Source: Thermoflexales bacterium (GTDB lineage: Bacteria > Chloroflexota > Anaerolineae > Fen-1058). Taken from it: DNA of 8,867 bases. Below, in pieces: positions 1-5,777 of the stretch (its first letter is position 1; every line of letters starts with the position of its first letter). A model generated the notes under the pieces. That model was given only the letters and a program-made list of their open reading frames with translations. It was not told the origin of the DNA and ran no database searches. Where the stretch lies: positions 1-8,867 of the forward strand of contig JADGQE010000152.1 of NCBI GenBank assembly GCA_017882055.1, given 5' to 3'. Position numbers and translations under genes: made by a program.

Positions 1-4
1 TTTT

Positions 5-9
5 CTCCT
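5..9 (-). promoter_or_regulatory. Shine-Dalgarno-like site for a gene starting left of the window
   Basis: On the minus strand the last bases read AGTAGGAGAAAA and then leave the window. AGGAG followed by A-rich sequence closely resembles the site before the binding-protein start (AGGAGGAGAAAC then ATG). A start codon a few bases outside the window is therefore likely. The missing permease of the ABC transporter is the obvious candidate, by inference only. Confidence 0.45.
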
Positions 10-202
10 ACTCACCCTCGCCAATTGCTTTATTGGTAACTGCTCCGCCGTCACGCTTCACGGGTGTGACAATGCGTCCTGGCAGTGCCAGAGGTTGAGC
101 CGTTATCTTTATTTACCGTTGAGACAGCACGCTGGTTCAAATTCACTGCACACTGGCCGATCCACAAGCCATCGGTTTACGGCCCGGCCACTGGGCAATG
201 GT

Positions 203-244
203 TGCTCGATCGAGCAGGCAGGGGCCGGTTGCCCGACCCCTGCC
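203..244 (-). terminator. Double hairpin after the binding-protein gene (possible partial terminator)
   Basis: GGCAGGGG (217-224) pairs perfectly with CCCCTGCC (237-244) around a 12-base loop, 37 bases past the stop codon of the lipoprotein gene. It abuts a 14-base perfect palindrome, TGCTCGA/TCGAGCA (203-216). No T-run follows on the minus strand, so this is not a canonical intrinsic terminator. It could be a leaky terminator or an mRNA-stabilising 3' structure. GGGCAA (193-198) can alternatively pair with TTGCCC (229-234), which lies in the loop of the first hairpin. Confidence 0.4.
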
Positions 245-281
245 AACTTAATTTGCTGATCCAAGATCAGGCGTCGTAAAC

Positions 282-2381
282 CTAGTTCTTGGACAGTTCG
301 TAGATGTACGGGCCTTGCCCCCAGATCATCGGGTTCTGGTTGATGCCCCCCCACCAGCCGTTTTCATACAGCGGTTGGTAGCGGTGGCCTTGACCCTGCG
401 CGCCGATGATGAACGTCACATCGTCATAGACCATCTGGTTCAGCTGCTTATAGATATCTGCACGCTTGGCCTGATCGGTCTCAAACACGCCCTTGGAGAT
501 CAGATCGCTATACTTGGTCTTCTGCTCCGCAGGCACACTGGCGCGGGAAGCATACGTGCCCAACAGGTATGGAACATACCAGTTCTGTGGGTCGTGGATG
601 TCTTCCTGCCAGCCGGCAGTGCTGATGGTCAACGTCTTAGCAGTCTGAGCACGCAGGAAAGTCGGCCATGGAATCGCCACGGGCACCATCAGGAATTTGC
701 TGTTAACCTGTGCCAGGCCGGCCGCCAAAATCTGGGCAATCGATTGACGGGCAGTGTTTCCGGTGTTGTAGGCAAACTGCAGATAGAAGCCCACATCCCA
801 GACACCCTTGCCATCTTTATCCTTCAGCGTCGAAGCTTTGAACGAATCTGCGCACTTCTGCAGATCATACGTGTAGCGCGGCGTGCCATCGTAGCCCGGT
901 TGGCCGGGCAGCGTTAGCGCCAGCGACGGCACTGCTTCGCCCAGGAACACGTCCTTGACGTAGGTATCGACATCGAAGCAGTACGCGAAGGCCTTGCGGA
1001 TGTTGATGTCGCTGAAGAAGTCGGCCGGAACGCCGGCACCGTCCAGCGCGGCGCTGCCAATGAACTGGCTGCCCTCCGCAACTTTGTAGTTCATCGAGAT
1101 ATCGGTGCGGTTCACCGACGGGAAATTCAAGTAGCGGTTCAAGATGCCGTTCGGGTTTTCTTTGCCGTCCTTGTCTTTATACGGCACGCACTTACCCGTG
1201 GCGAGATCGCATTCGTTCTTGACCAGCGTGTCCATCTGCGGTCGATCGGCAGTGGAACCGAGAGCAATCAAATCGGCATCACCCGCTTGCAAAGAAGCGA
1301 AGCGTGTTCCAAACTCATTCACGATCTTGGTCACGTAACGAGTGATCTTGGCCGGGCCCTTGCGGTAGTCCGGGTTGGCCGTTAGAACGATCTCTTCGCC
1401 GGGTGTCCAGTGATCGAGCATGTACGGGCCGGTGCCATTGGTCTTGTCGCGCAGCTTGCCTGACTCGGACGGAATGCTGTAGAAATTCTGCCAGGTCTTG
1501 CAGTCGCCATCCCAATCGCCCTGAGCGGCAACCCACTTTTGATCCTGCACGTAAGCCCAGCCGCCACCCGCCAGGGTGACCATGAGCGGACCCCACTTGT
1601 GGTCCATGGTCATCGTCACAGTGCCGGTAGCATCGAACGTCACGGCATCTTTGACCTTCTGGCAAGCCGCTTCCAGTTTCGCGGCCGGGGCCTTCTTGAG
1701 GTCATCTGGAGTGCTGATTAGCTTGCCACTCGGATCGACGAGTTCGGTCGGGTCATCCACGGGCGCCTTTGTCTCCGAGTTCAGGAAGAATGCTTCCAGA
1801 TCCAGGAAGGCCGGGGACACGGCGTTGTCGCCGACGAGCATCGTGCGCCAGAACGAGAAGGCCACGTCGCCGGCCGTCATCGGATCGCCGTTATGGAACT
1901 TCACACCGTCGACGATATGCCACACGTACTGCACACCGCCAGCCTTGGTGTCTGTAGGCTGCGGAATTTCTTTCGCCAGTTGCGGCTTGACTTTCACCGG
2001 ATCCGCGCCATCGAAGGTGACCAGACCTTCGTAGATATTCAGTAACATCGCGGAACCCGCGGTTTCATAGTCAATGCTCGGGTCAAGAGTTTCCGGATCT
2101 CCAAACGTCAACGAGGTGTAGGTCTTCGGATCCTTCGACGTCGCGCCCGCAGGAACTGCGGTCGCGGGAACGGGAGTCGGGACTGCAGTCGCGGCGGCAG
2201 GGGCCTTAGTCGCGGCAGGGGCCGCGGTCGCGGCGGCAGGGGCTTTAGTCGCGGCCGGCACTGCAGTCGGCTGAACCACTGGAGCCTGGGTGGGCGTAGC
2301 GGCCGGAGCGCACGCTGAGACAATCATGCTGAACACGGCCAGTAGACTTACCACTAACAACATATGCTTGTTGCGAAACAT
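282..2381 (-). CDS. Peptide-type ABC transporter substrate-binding lipoprotein (SBP family 5)
   Basis: This is the extracellular solute receptor of a peptide/nickel/opine-type ABC importer; it would hand ligand to a permease pair. I chose the ATG at 2381 (699 residues) because AGGAGG lies six bases upstream and the protein then begins with a textbook lipoprotein signal: basic MFRNK, a hydrophobic core and the lipobox VSAC with C24. Residues 25-82 are an Ala/Pro/Thr linker containing two copies of a 13-residue repeat. Family-5 landmarks follow: FHNGDPMTAGDVAFSF at 162-177, NGTGPY with a downstream W..GEEIVL..NPDYR at 315-340, and INIRKAFAYCFD at 459-470. At 699 residues it is longer than most family members, partly through the linker and a large mid-lobe insertion. 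Several cysteines (C240, C294, C391, C398, C468) could form disulfides outside the cell. Ligand is unknown; peptides are the family default, sugars are possible. It lies 297 bases downstream of the two ATPase genes. Confidence 0.93.
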   Translation of the reverse strand: MFRNKHMLLVVSLLAVFSMIVSACAPAATPTQAPVVQPTAVPAATKAPAAATAAPAATKAPAAATAVPTPVPATAVPAGATSKDPKTYTSLTFGDPETLDPSIDYETAGSAMLLNIYEGLVTFDGADPVKVKPQLAKEIPQPTDTKAGGVQYVWHIVDGVKFHNGDPMTAGDVAFSFWRTMLVGDNAVSPAFLDLEAFFLNSETKAPVDDPTELVDPSGKLISTPDDLKKAPAAKLEAACQKVKDAVTFDATGTVTMTMDHKWGPLMVTLAGGGWAYVQDQKWVAAQGDWDGDCKTWQNFYSIPSESGKLRDKTNGTGPYMLDHWTPGEEIVLTANPDYRKGPAKITRYVTKIVNEFGTRFASLQAGDADLIALGSTADRPQMDTLVKNECDLATGKCVPYKDKDGKENPNGILNRYLNFPSVNRTDISMNYKVAEGSQFIGSAALDGAGVPADFFSDINIRKAFAYCFDVDTYVKDVFLGEAVPSLALTLPGQPGYDGTPRYTYDLQKCADSFKASTLKDKDGKGVWDVGFYLQFAYNTGNTARQSIAQILAAGLAQVNSKFLMVPVAIPWPTFLRAQTAKTLTISTAGWQEDIHDPQNWYVPYLLGTYASRASVPAEQKTKYSDLISKGVFETDQAKRADIYKQLNQMVYDDVTFIIGAQGQGHRYQPLYENGWWGGINQNPMIWGQGPYIYELSKN
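2181..2258 (-). repeat. 39-bp tandem repeat (two copies) coding the lipoprotein linker
   Basis: Two near-identical 39-base units encode residues 42-54 and 55-67 of the lipoprotein. Both contain PAATKAPAAATA. The DNA copies share long identical blocks offset by exactly 39 bases, with only a few substitutions. In-frame expansion of a flexible tether between membrane anchor and binding domain is the simplest reading. Confidence 0.8.
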
Positions 2382-2387
2382 GTTTCT

Positions 2388-2393
2388 CCTCCT
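2388..2393 (-). promoter_or_regulatory. Ribosome binding site of the lipoprotein gene
   Basis: AGGAGG on the minus strand with a six-base spacer to the ATG at 2381. It decides the start: the frame stays open 42 codons further upstream (to a GTG at 2507), but that extension would bury the lipoprotein signal peptide. Confidence 0.85.
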
Positions 2394-2506
2394 AAAATAT
2401 TGTGTATTGAACAGTTGAAACTCATCTCGGACGGACCGGAGCAAACTCCGGCGACTTCTCAAATATGAAGGATACTGTGCGCCATCACCTCCTTTCTTCT
2501 TCTCCA

Positions 2507-2526
2507 CGCCGAGATGAATCTCGGCG
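2507..2526 (-). repeat. Perfect 8-bp hairpin in the lipoprotein leader
   Basis: CGCCGAGA and TCTCGGCG flank a four-base loop. It is the strongest of three stem-loops between the second ATPase gene and the lipoprotein gene. Read in the operon direction it is followed by purine-rich sequence, not a T-run, so it is unlikely to be a simple intrinsic terminator. Confidence 0.7.
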
Positions 2527-2678
2527 ATTCAGTGACGCAGCCCCGACCACCTGACATGCGACTTGCCCATACCCGGCTTTCACTGGAAGCCGGTGGGCCG
2601 CCAGGCGCGATCTCCTCGTCCTTAAACTTACGCTGAGAAAACGACCAGCGCCGTTCTCTCATCGGGGCGGAAATCAAT

Positions 2679-3674
2679 CTAGGTTGCAAAGTGACACGCG
2701 ACCCAGTGGCCCGGCACAATTTCACGCAGCTCGGGATCATCATGGAAACAGCGCTCCTGCCGCACCGGACAGCGCGTATTGAAGTTGCAGCCGACGGGCG
2801 GGTTGGCGGCACTCGGCACATCGCCTTCCAGAATGATGCGGCGGCGCTTCGCTTCGATCACCGGATCAGGAATGGGAATGGCCGAAAGCAGCGCCTGGGT
2901 ATACGGATGCTTGGGGTCCTCGTAGATCATCCGCCAATCGGCGATCTCGACAATGCGGCCCAGGTACATGACCGCGACTCGATCGCTGATGTGGCGCACC
3001 ATCGACAGGTCGTGAGCGATAAACAGATAGGTCAACCCGAACTTATGCTGGAGTTCTTCGAGCAGATTAACCACCTGCGCCTGAATGGAAACGTCAAGCG
3101 CTGCAATCGGTTCATCACAGACAATAAAAGAGGGATTCAGGGCTACCGCACGCGCAATGCCGATGCGCTGCCGCTGACCACCCGAGAATTCGTGCGGGAA
3201 ACGAGTCACAAACGACGGATTGAGGCCGACCAGCTGGAGTAACTCTTTGACTCGCGCTTCTTTCTCTTTACCCCTGGCCGCACCGTGAACTTCAAGCGGC
3301 TCACCGACAATCTCGCCCACCGTCATGCGCGGGTTAAGGGAGGCAAAGGGATCCTGGAAAATGATCTGCATCTTGCGCCGCATCAAACGCAGTTTTTCGC
3401 CTTTGACCTTCACCAGGTCTTCGCCATCAAAGAAGACCTCACCGGCGGTGGGCCGATCGAGTTGTAGAATCGCTTTGCCCGTCGTCGATTTGCCGCAGCC
3501 GCTTTCGCCCACCAGGCCCATCGTTTCACCGCGCTTGATGCTGAAACTCACCCCGTCGACGGCTTTTACATCACCGACCTTGCGCTGGAACACGCCGCGC
3601 CGGATCGGGAAATACTTTTTGAGATTACGCACGACCAGCAAATCTGTGTCGTGGGTTTGGGCGATAGCCATCAT
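2679..3674 (-). CDS. oppF: Peptide-type ABC transporter ATP-binding protein, OppF/DppF-like
   Basis: One of two cytoplasmic ATPases that power an oligopeptide/dipeptide-type importer. Counting from the ATG at 3674 (331 residues): Walker A GESGCGKS at 56-63, Q-loop Q107 in IIFQDP, signature FSGGQRQR at 163-170, Walker B FIVCDEP at 183-189, D-loop ALD at 192-194 and H-loop H221. The C-terminal oligopeptide-transporter extension carries four cysteines (C296, C302, C309, C327; spacing CX5CX6CX17C), the arrangement associated with an iron-sulfur cluster in related Opp/Dpp ATPases. I prefer the ATG at 3674 over the one at 3710: AGGAGG lies eight bases before it, and its first base overlaps the last base of the upstream stop (TAATG), typical of coupled translation. 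A second ATG follows immediately at 3671. The F assignment rests on order and on the GVFQRKVG-type N-terminus; the true substrate is unknown. Confidence 0.93.
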   Translation of the reverse strand: MMAIAQTHDTDLLVVRNLKKYFPIRRGVFQRKVGDVKAVDGVSFSIKRGETMGLVGESGCGKSTTGKAILQLDRPTAGEVFFDGEDLVKVKGEKLRLMRRKMQIIFQDPFASLNPRMTVGEIVGEPLEVHGAARGKEKEARVKELLQLVGLNPSFVTRFPHEFSGGQRQRIGIARAVALNPSFIVCDEPIAALDVSIQAQVVNLLEELQHKFGLTYLFIAHDLSMVRHISDRVAVMYLGRIVEIADWRMIYEDPKHPYTQALLSAIPIPDPVIEAKRRRIILEGDVPSAANPPVGCNFNTRCPVRQERCFHDDPELREIVPGHWVACHFAT

Positions 3675-4666
3675 TAACGCGGCCTCCTCGTCTTCACGTC
3701 TACCCAACAAGCCGCTTGATGGGCCGGGCCAACCGGCATCAACGGCGGATTCTCTTCACGGCAGCGATCGATCACGTAAGTGCAGCGGGGGGCAAAGGGG
3801 CAGCCCTGCGGCACATCCACCAGATCCGGCGGCGCGCCCTCGATTGAAACCAGACGGGTGCGTTCGACTTCGTCCACGCGGGGCAGCGATCCCAGCAACC
3901 CCAGCGTGTACGGGTGAGACGGATTGGAATACAAATCCTCGACGCCCGATTGCTCAATGATATAACCGGCATACATGACGATCACATTTTTGACCAGCCG
4001 GGCTACCACGCCGAGGTCGTGCGTGATCCAGATAATGGCCATGCCCAATTCATCCCGCAGCTTCTTCACTAAGTCGACGATCTGGGCTTGAATGGTCACA
4101 TCGAGCGCCGTGGTCGGCTCGTCTGCAATCAAAAGCTGCGGAGCGCAAGACAGCGCCATCGCGATCATCACACGCTGGCGCATCCCGCCGGAAAATTGAT
4201 GGGGATAATCGTCAAGTCGATCGGCCGCGCGAGCAACGCCGACCATGGTCAACAGTTCGGCCGCGCGGGCGCGGGCTTGCTTCTTGTCCATCGCCATGTG
4301 CAGTTCCAGCATCTCGGTGATCTGCCTGCCAATCGTCATGACGGGGTTCAGCGACGTCATCGGATCCTGGAAGATCATGGCGATTTCTTTGCCTCGAATC
4401 TGGCGCATCTCATCCAGCGACAATTTCAAGAGGTCACGCCCGCTGTAGATCACCTCGCCCTGGTAGATCTCACCCGGCGGCATCGGGATCAGGCGCATCA
4501 CCGACATGACGCCGACGCTCTTGCCGCAACCGCTCTCGCCGACGACGCCCAGCGAATCACCTTCATTCAGGGTATAAGAAATGCCGTTGACGGCATGGAC
4601 ATACGCGCCGGTGATCTTGAAACGCGTCGCCAGGTTCTTAACTTCCAGCAGCGGTTGTTGTTGCAT
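3674..4666 (-). CDS. oppD: Peptide-type ABC transporter ATP-binding protein, OppD/DppD-like
   Basis: The partner ATPase, 330 residues. Visible motifs are Walker A GESGCGKS at 43-50, Q-loop Q100 in MIFQDP, signature FSGGMRQR at 158-165, Walker B LLIADEP at 178-184, D-loop ALD at 187-189 and H-loop H216. The C-terminal extension has HPYT at 251-254 and a cysteine quartet C289, C295, C302, C320 (CX5CX6CX17C), matching the spacing in the OppF-like protein and the iron-sulfur motif known from DppD/OppD relatives. The variant signature FSGGMRQR is typical of the D subunit. A GGAGG at 4678-4682 precedes the ATG by 11 bases, somewhat far. It is the first gene of the D-F-binding-protein unit; the order differs from the classical A-B-C-D-F operon. 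No strong promoter could be assigned in the 90 bases upstream, where only weak CTGACG and TAATAA boxes with a short 15-base spacer were seen. Confidence 0.93.
   Translation of the reverse strand: MQQQPLLEVKNLATRFKITGAYVHAVNGISYTLNEGDSLGVVGESGCGKSVGVMSVMRLIPMPPGEIYQGEVIYSGRDLLKLSLDEMRQIRGKEIAMIFQDPMTSLNPVMTIGRQITEMLELHMAMDKKQARARAAELLTMVGVARAADRLDDYPHQFSGGMRQRVMIAMALSCAPQLLIADEPTTALDVTIQAQIVDLVKKLRDELGMAIIWITHDLGVVARLVKNVIVMYAGYIIEQSGVEDLYSNPSHPYTLGLLGSLPRVDEVERTRLVSIEGAPPDLVDVPQGCPFAPRCTYVIDRCREENPPLMPVGPAHQAACWVDVKTRRPR
3683..3688 (-). promoter_or_regulatory. Ribosome binding site of the OppF-like gene, inside oppD
   Basis: AGGAGG on the minus strand lies within the last codons of the upstream ATPase gene, eight bases from the ATG at 3674. 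It supports that start and translational coupling through the TAATG overlap. Confidence 0.75.
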
Positions 4667-4756
4667 ACGAGGAGCGACCTCCCATTCGATTTATTAAATT
4701 CGTCATAAGCCCGTCAGCCAGTACGTCGTCCGATCAGTGTAACCGCGAAGCCCGCA

Positions 4757-5044
4757 CTAACGAATGGCATACAGCGGTGCGATCATGAGCAGCCATTGGC
4801 TATCGCCCAGACGCGCCGCCAGTTTTGGCCCATGCGATTCCATTTCCTGATGTTCTTCGGCATTCGCTTCACACAAGCCGCGTGCCAAAGCCGGCATCTC
4901 CGGGCCAAGCGCCGATCGGCTAGATTTATTGCGAGCCGCCGCAGCCAGCAAAGCATCGCGGGTGCCCGGAGACGGCTCCTGGTCACCGACCTCTTCGCGC
5001 AGTCCCATACGAACAAGATTATCCACAGTGTGTCCTGGTGTCAT
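4757..5044 (-). CDS. Small protein of unknown function downstream of the ECF sigma gene
   Basis: A 95-residue protein starting at the ATG at 5044, 29 bases after the sigma-factor stop, on the same strand; co-transcription is very likely. I cannot name a family. The N-terminus contains GLREEVGDQEPSPGT (14-28), followed by an Ala-rich helix-like stretch, an acidic segment around 59-70, and a short hydrophobic end WLLMIAPLYAI (84-94) too short for a confident membrane helix. It lacks the HXXXCXXC signature of zinc-type anti-sigma factors and has only one cysteine (C58). Its position suggests a regulator or partner of the sigma factor, but that is inference from context. The frame runs further upstream inside the sigma gene (to 5188); I reject that longer form. 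The Shine-Dalgarno evidence is weak: AGGA lies 14 bases away. Confidence 0.62.
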   Translation of the reverse strand: MTPGHTVDNLVRMGLREEVGDQEPSPGTRDALLAAAARNKSSRSALGPEMPALARGLCEANAEEHQEMESHGPKLAARLGDSQWLLMIAPLYAIR

Positions 5045-5073
5045 AATTGTAATAAAAATCCTAAAGGCGCCAA

Positions 5074-5661
5074 TCAACCGCGCTGCGCCGCCGGCTTCAG
5101 CCGCGGCGTGCTTCGGTACGCTTCCAGGCGTGCCTTGAGTTGCTCGCGCCCATAATACAGCCGTGACTTCACGGTGCCAACCGGGCAATCCAAAATGTAA
5201 GCGATTTCCTTGAGGCTCAAATCATTCAAGTAATATAGAATAACCGTCATCCGCTGCGTAGGTGGCAACGAATCGATCGACTGTTGAATGATCGCTTGTA
5301 GTTCGGCCCGTTCGGCGTGGTGTTCCGACATCGTACGGGCCGGAGCCACCAACCGATCGATGATATCTTCCAGCGAAGTCAGCCAGCGTGATCGGCGAGT
5401 CACCCAGGTATACGCCAGGTTGACTGTCACTCGATATAACCACGGTTCTAAGGGGAGAGTTCGGTCGATGCGACGGGCGTAGGTATTGACTCTCAAAAAG
5501 CACTCTTGCAGAATATCTTCGGCAGCCTGGCGGTCATGGGTGATAGCCAGGGCAGTCCGAAATACCTGCAACCGGTACTTATCGTACAAGATGCCCAAAG
5601 CGTTTAAGTCCCCATCACACAGGGATTCAATTAAAAGACTATCGACTGGCGCCGGTGTCAT
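5074..5661 (-). CDS. RNA polymerase sigma factor, ECF subfamily of sigma-70
   Basis: A 195-residue alternative sigma factor that would direct RNA polymerase to a small regulon. Region 2 spans about 10-90, with the core-binding/-10 melting segment AAEDILQECFLRVNTYA (46-62) and the WLYRVTVNLAYTWVTRR stretch (74-90). A short linker follows, then region 4 at about 122-179 with LPPTQRMTVILYYL (132-145) and the helix-turn-helix LSLKEIAYILDCPVGTVKSRL (149-168 and just beyond), which reads the -35 element. Regions 1 and 3 are absent, as expected for the ECF group. No additional C-terminal domain is present. The ATG at 5661 has only a distant GAGG for ribosome binding, so the gene may be poorly translated or leaderless from a second promoter. 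It has a dedicated promoter just after trmD and a 95-residue companion gene downstream. The stimulus is unknown. Confidence 0.93.
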   Translation of the reverse strand: MTPAPVDSLLIESLCDGDLNALGILYDKYRLQVFRTALAITHDRQAAEDILQECFLRVNTYARRIDRTLPLEPWLYRVTVNLAYTWVTRRSRWLTSLEDIIDRLVAPARTMSEHHAERAELQAIIQQSIDSLPPTQRMTVILYYLNDLSLKEIAYILDCPVGTVKSRLYYGREQLKARLEAYRSTPRLKPAAQRG

Positions 5662-5689
5662 AGTATCAATACTTAGACCTCGACTGAAA

Positions 5690-5715
5690 GGTTCAAGAGG
5701 GATTGAAATTGAACC
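5690..5715. repeat. Inverted repeat GGTTCAA-N12-TTGAACC in the sigma-gene leader
   Basis: Perfect seven-base arms at 5690-5696 and 5709-5715 separated by 12 bases, between the predicted transcription start (about 5732) and the ATG at 5661. It could be an operator for a dimeric regulator, an mRNA hairpin, or two oppositely placed ECF-type -35 elements (TGAACC). Confidence 0.6.
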
Positions 5716-5734
5716 TAAAATTTGTTTGAAGCCG

Positions 5735-5766
5735 CGGTATTATACCGAGATTCATTAAAAACGCAA
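5735..5766 (-). promoter_or_regulatory. Sigma-70-type promoter of the ECF sigma gene with palindromic -10
   Basis: On the minus strand a perfect TATAAT (5744 to 5739) lies 16 bases after TTGCGT (5766 to 5761), which matches TTGACA at three of six positions. The -10 box is embedded in the palindrome CGGTAT-T-ATACCG (5735-5747), so a repressor binding there would mask it. The promoter sits 11 bases beyond the trmD stop, making the sigma gene an independent unit. Confidence 0.6.
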
Positions 5767-5777
5767 ACATCACACTT

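Larger units (their letters stand above)
1..281 (-). other. Non-coding gap downstream of the substrate-binding protein gene
   Basis: No convincing coding sequence is present in these 281 bases. On the minus strand it runs from the stop codon of the binding-protein gene to the window edge. It contains two strong secondary structures (203-216 and 217-244), an imperfectly explained palindrome CTGGCA-G-TGCCAG (79-91), a TTGAACC motif at 134-140 on the minus strand, and a Shine-Dalgarno-like site at the edge. I infer it is an intercistronic region between the lipoprotein gene and another minus-strand gene beginning off the window. Structures in such a position often let a binding protein be made in excess over its membrane partners, but nothing here proves that. 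Confidence 0.6.
2382..2678 (-). other. Structured gap between the second ATPase gene and the lipoprotein gene
   Basis: These 297 bases carry no supported gene. On the minus strand they contain three perfect hairpins: CCGGCTT/AAGCCGG (2573-2579 with 2587-2593), CGCCGAGA/TCTCGGCG (2507-2514 with 2519-2526, loop TGAA) and CCGGAG/CTCCGG (2436-2441 with 2446-2451, loop CAAA). A very strong Shine-Dalgarno match lies at 2488-2493, well away from the lipoprotein start. No clear sigma-70 promoter was found. The layout suits a processing, attenuation or stabilising leader that sets the lipoprotein level apart from the ATPases. This is inference. Confidence 0.5.

Noticed and set aside
85..354. Short open frames on both strands near the left edge
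   Set aside because: No ribosome site, no recognisable motif, and they overlap structured DNA or the binding-protein end.
315..917. Plus-strand open frame of 200 codons
   Set aside because: It is fully antisense to the binding-protein gene, whose signal peptide and family motifs are unmistakable.
2484..2497. A 14-base match on the plus strand to the conserved 3' end of 16S rRNA
   Set aside because: Flanking sequence shows no further 16S similarity, so it is not an rRNA fragment. On the minus strand it reads simply as a very strong Shine-Dalgarno sequence.
2382..2507. A 42-codon upstream extension of the binding-protein frame to a GTG at 2507
   Set aside because: It lacks a suitable ribosome site, would place 42 basic residues before a clear lipoprotein signal, and the internal ATG at 2381 has a perfect AGGAGG at six bases.
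2382..2678. A known riboswitch class in the binding-protein leader
   Set aside because: Hairpins are present, but I recognise no conserved riboswitch core sequence.
3325..4708. Plus-strand open frames of over 200 codons (3325-3960 and 4088-4708)
   Set aside because: Both are shadows of the two ATPase genes, which carry complete ABC motifs on the other strand.
4757..5188. A longer 143-residue version of the protein after the sigma gene
   Set aside because: It would overlap the sigma gene by over 100 bases in another frame; the ATG at 5044 lies just after the sigma stop and starts where a plausible protein begins.
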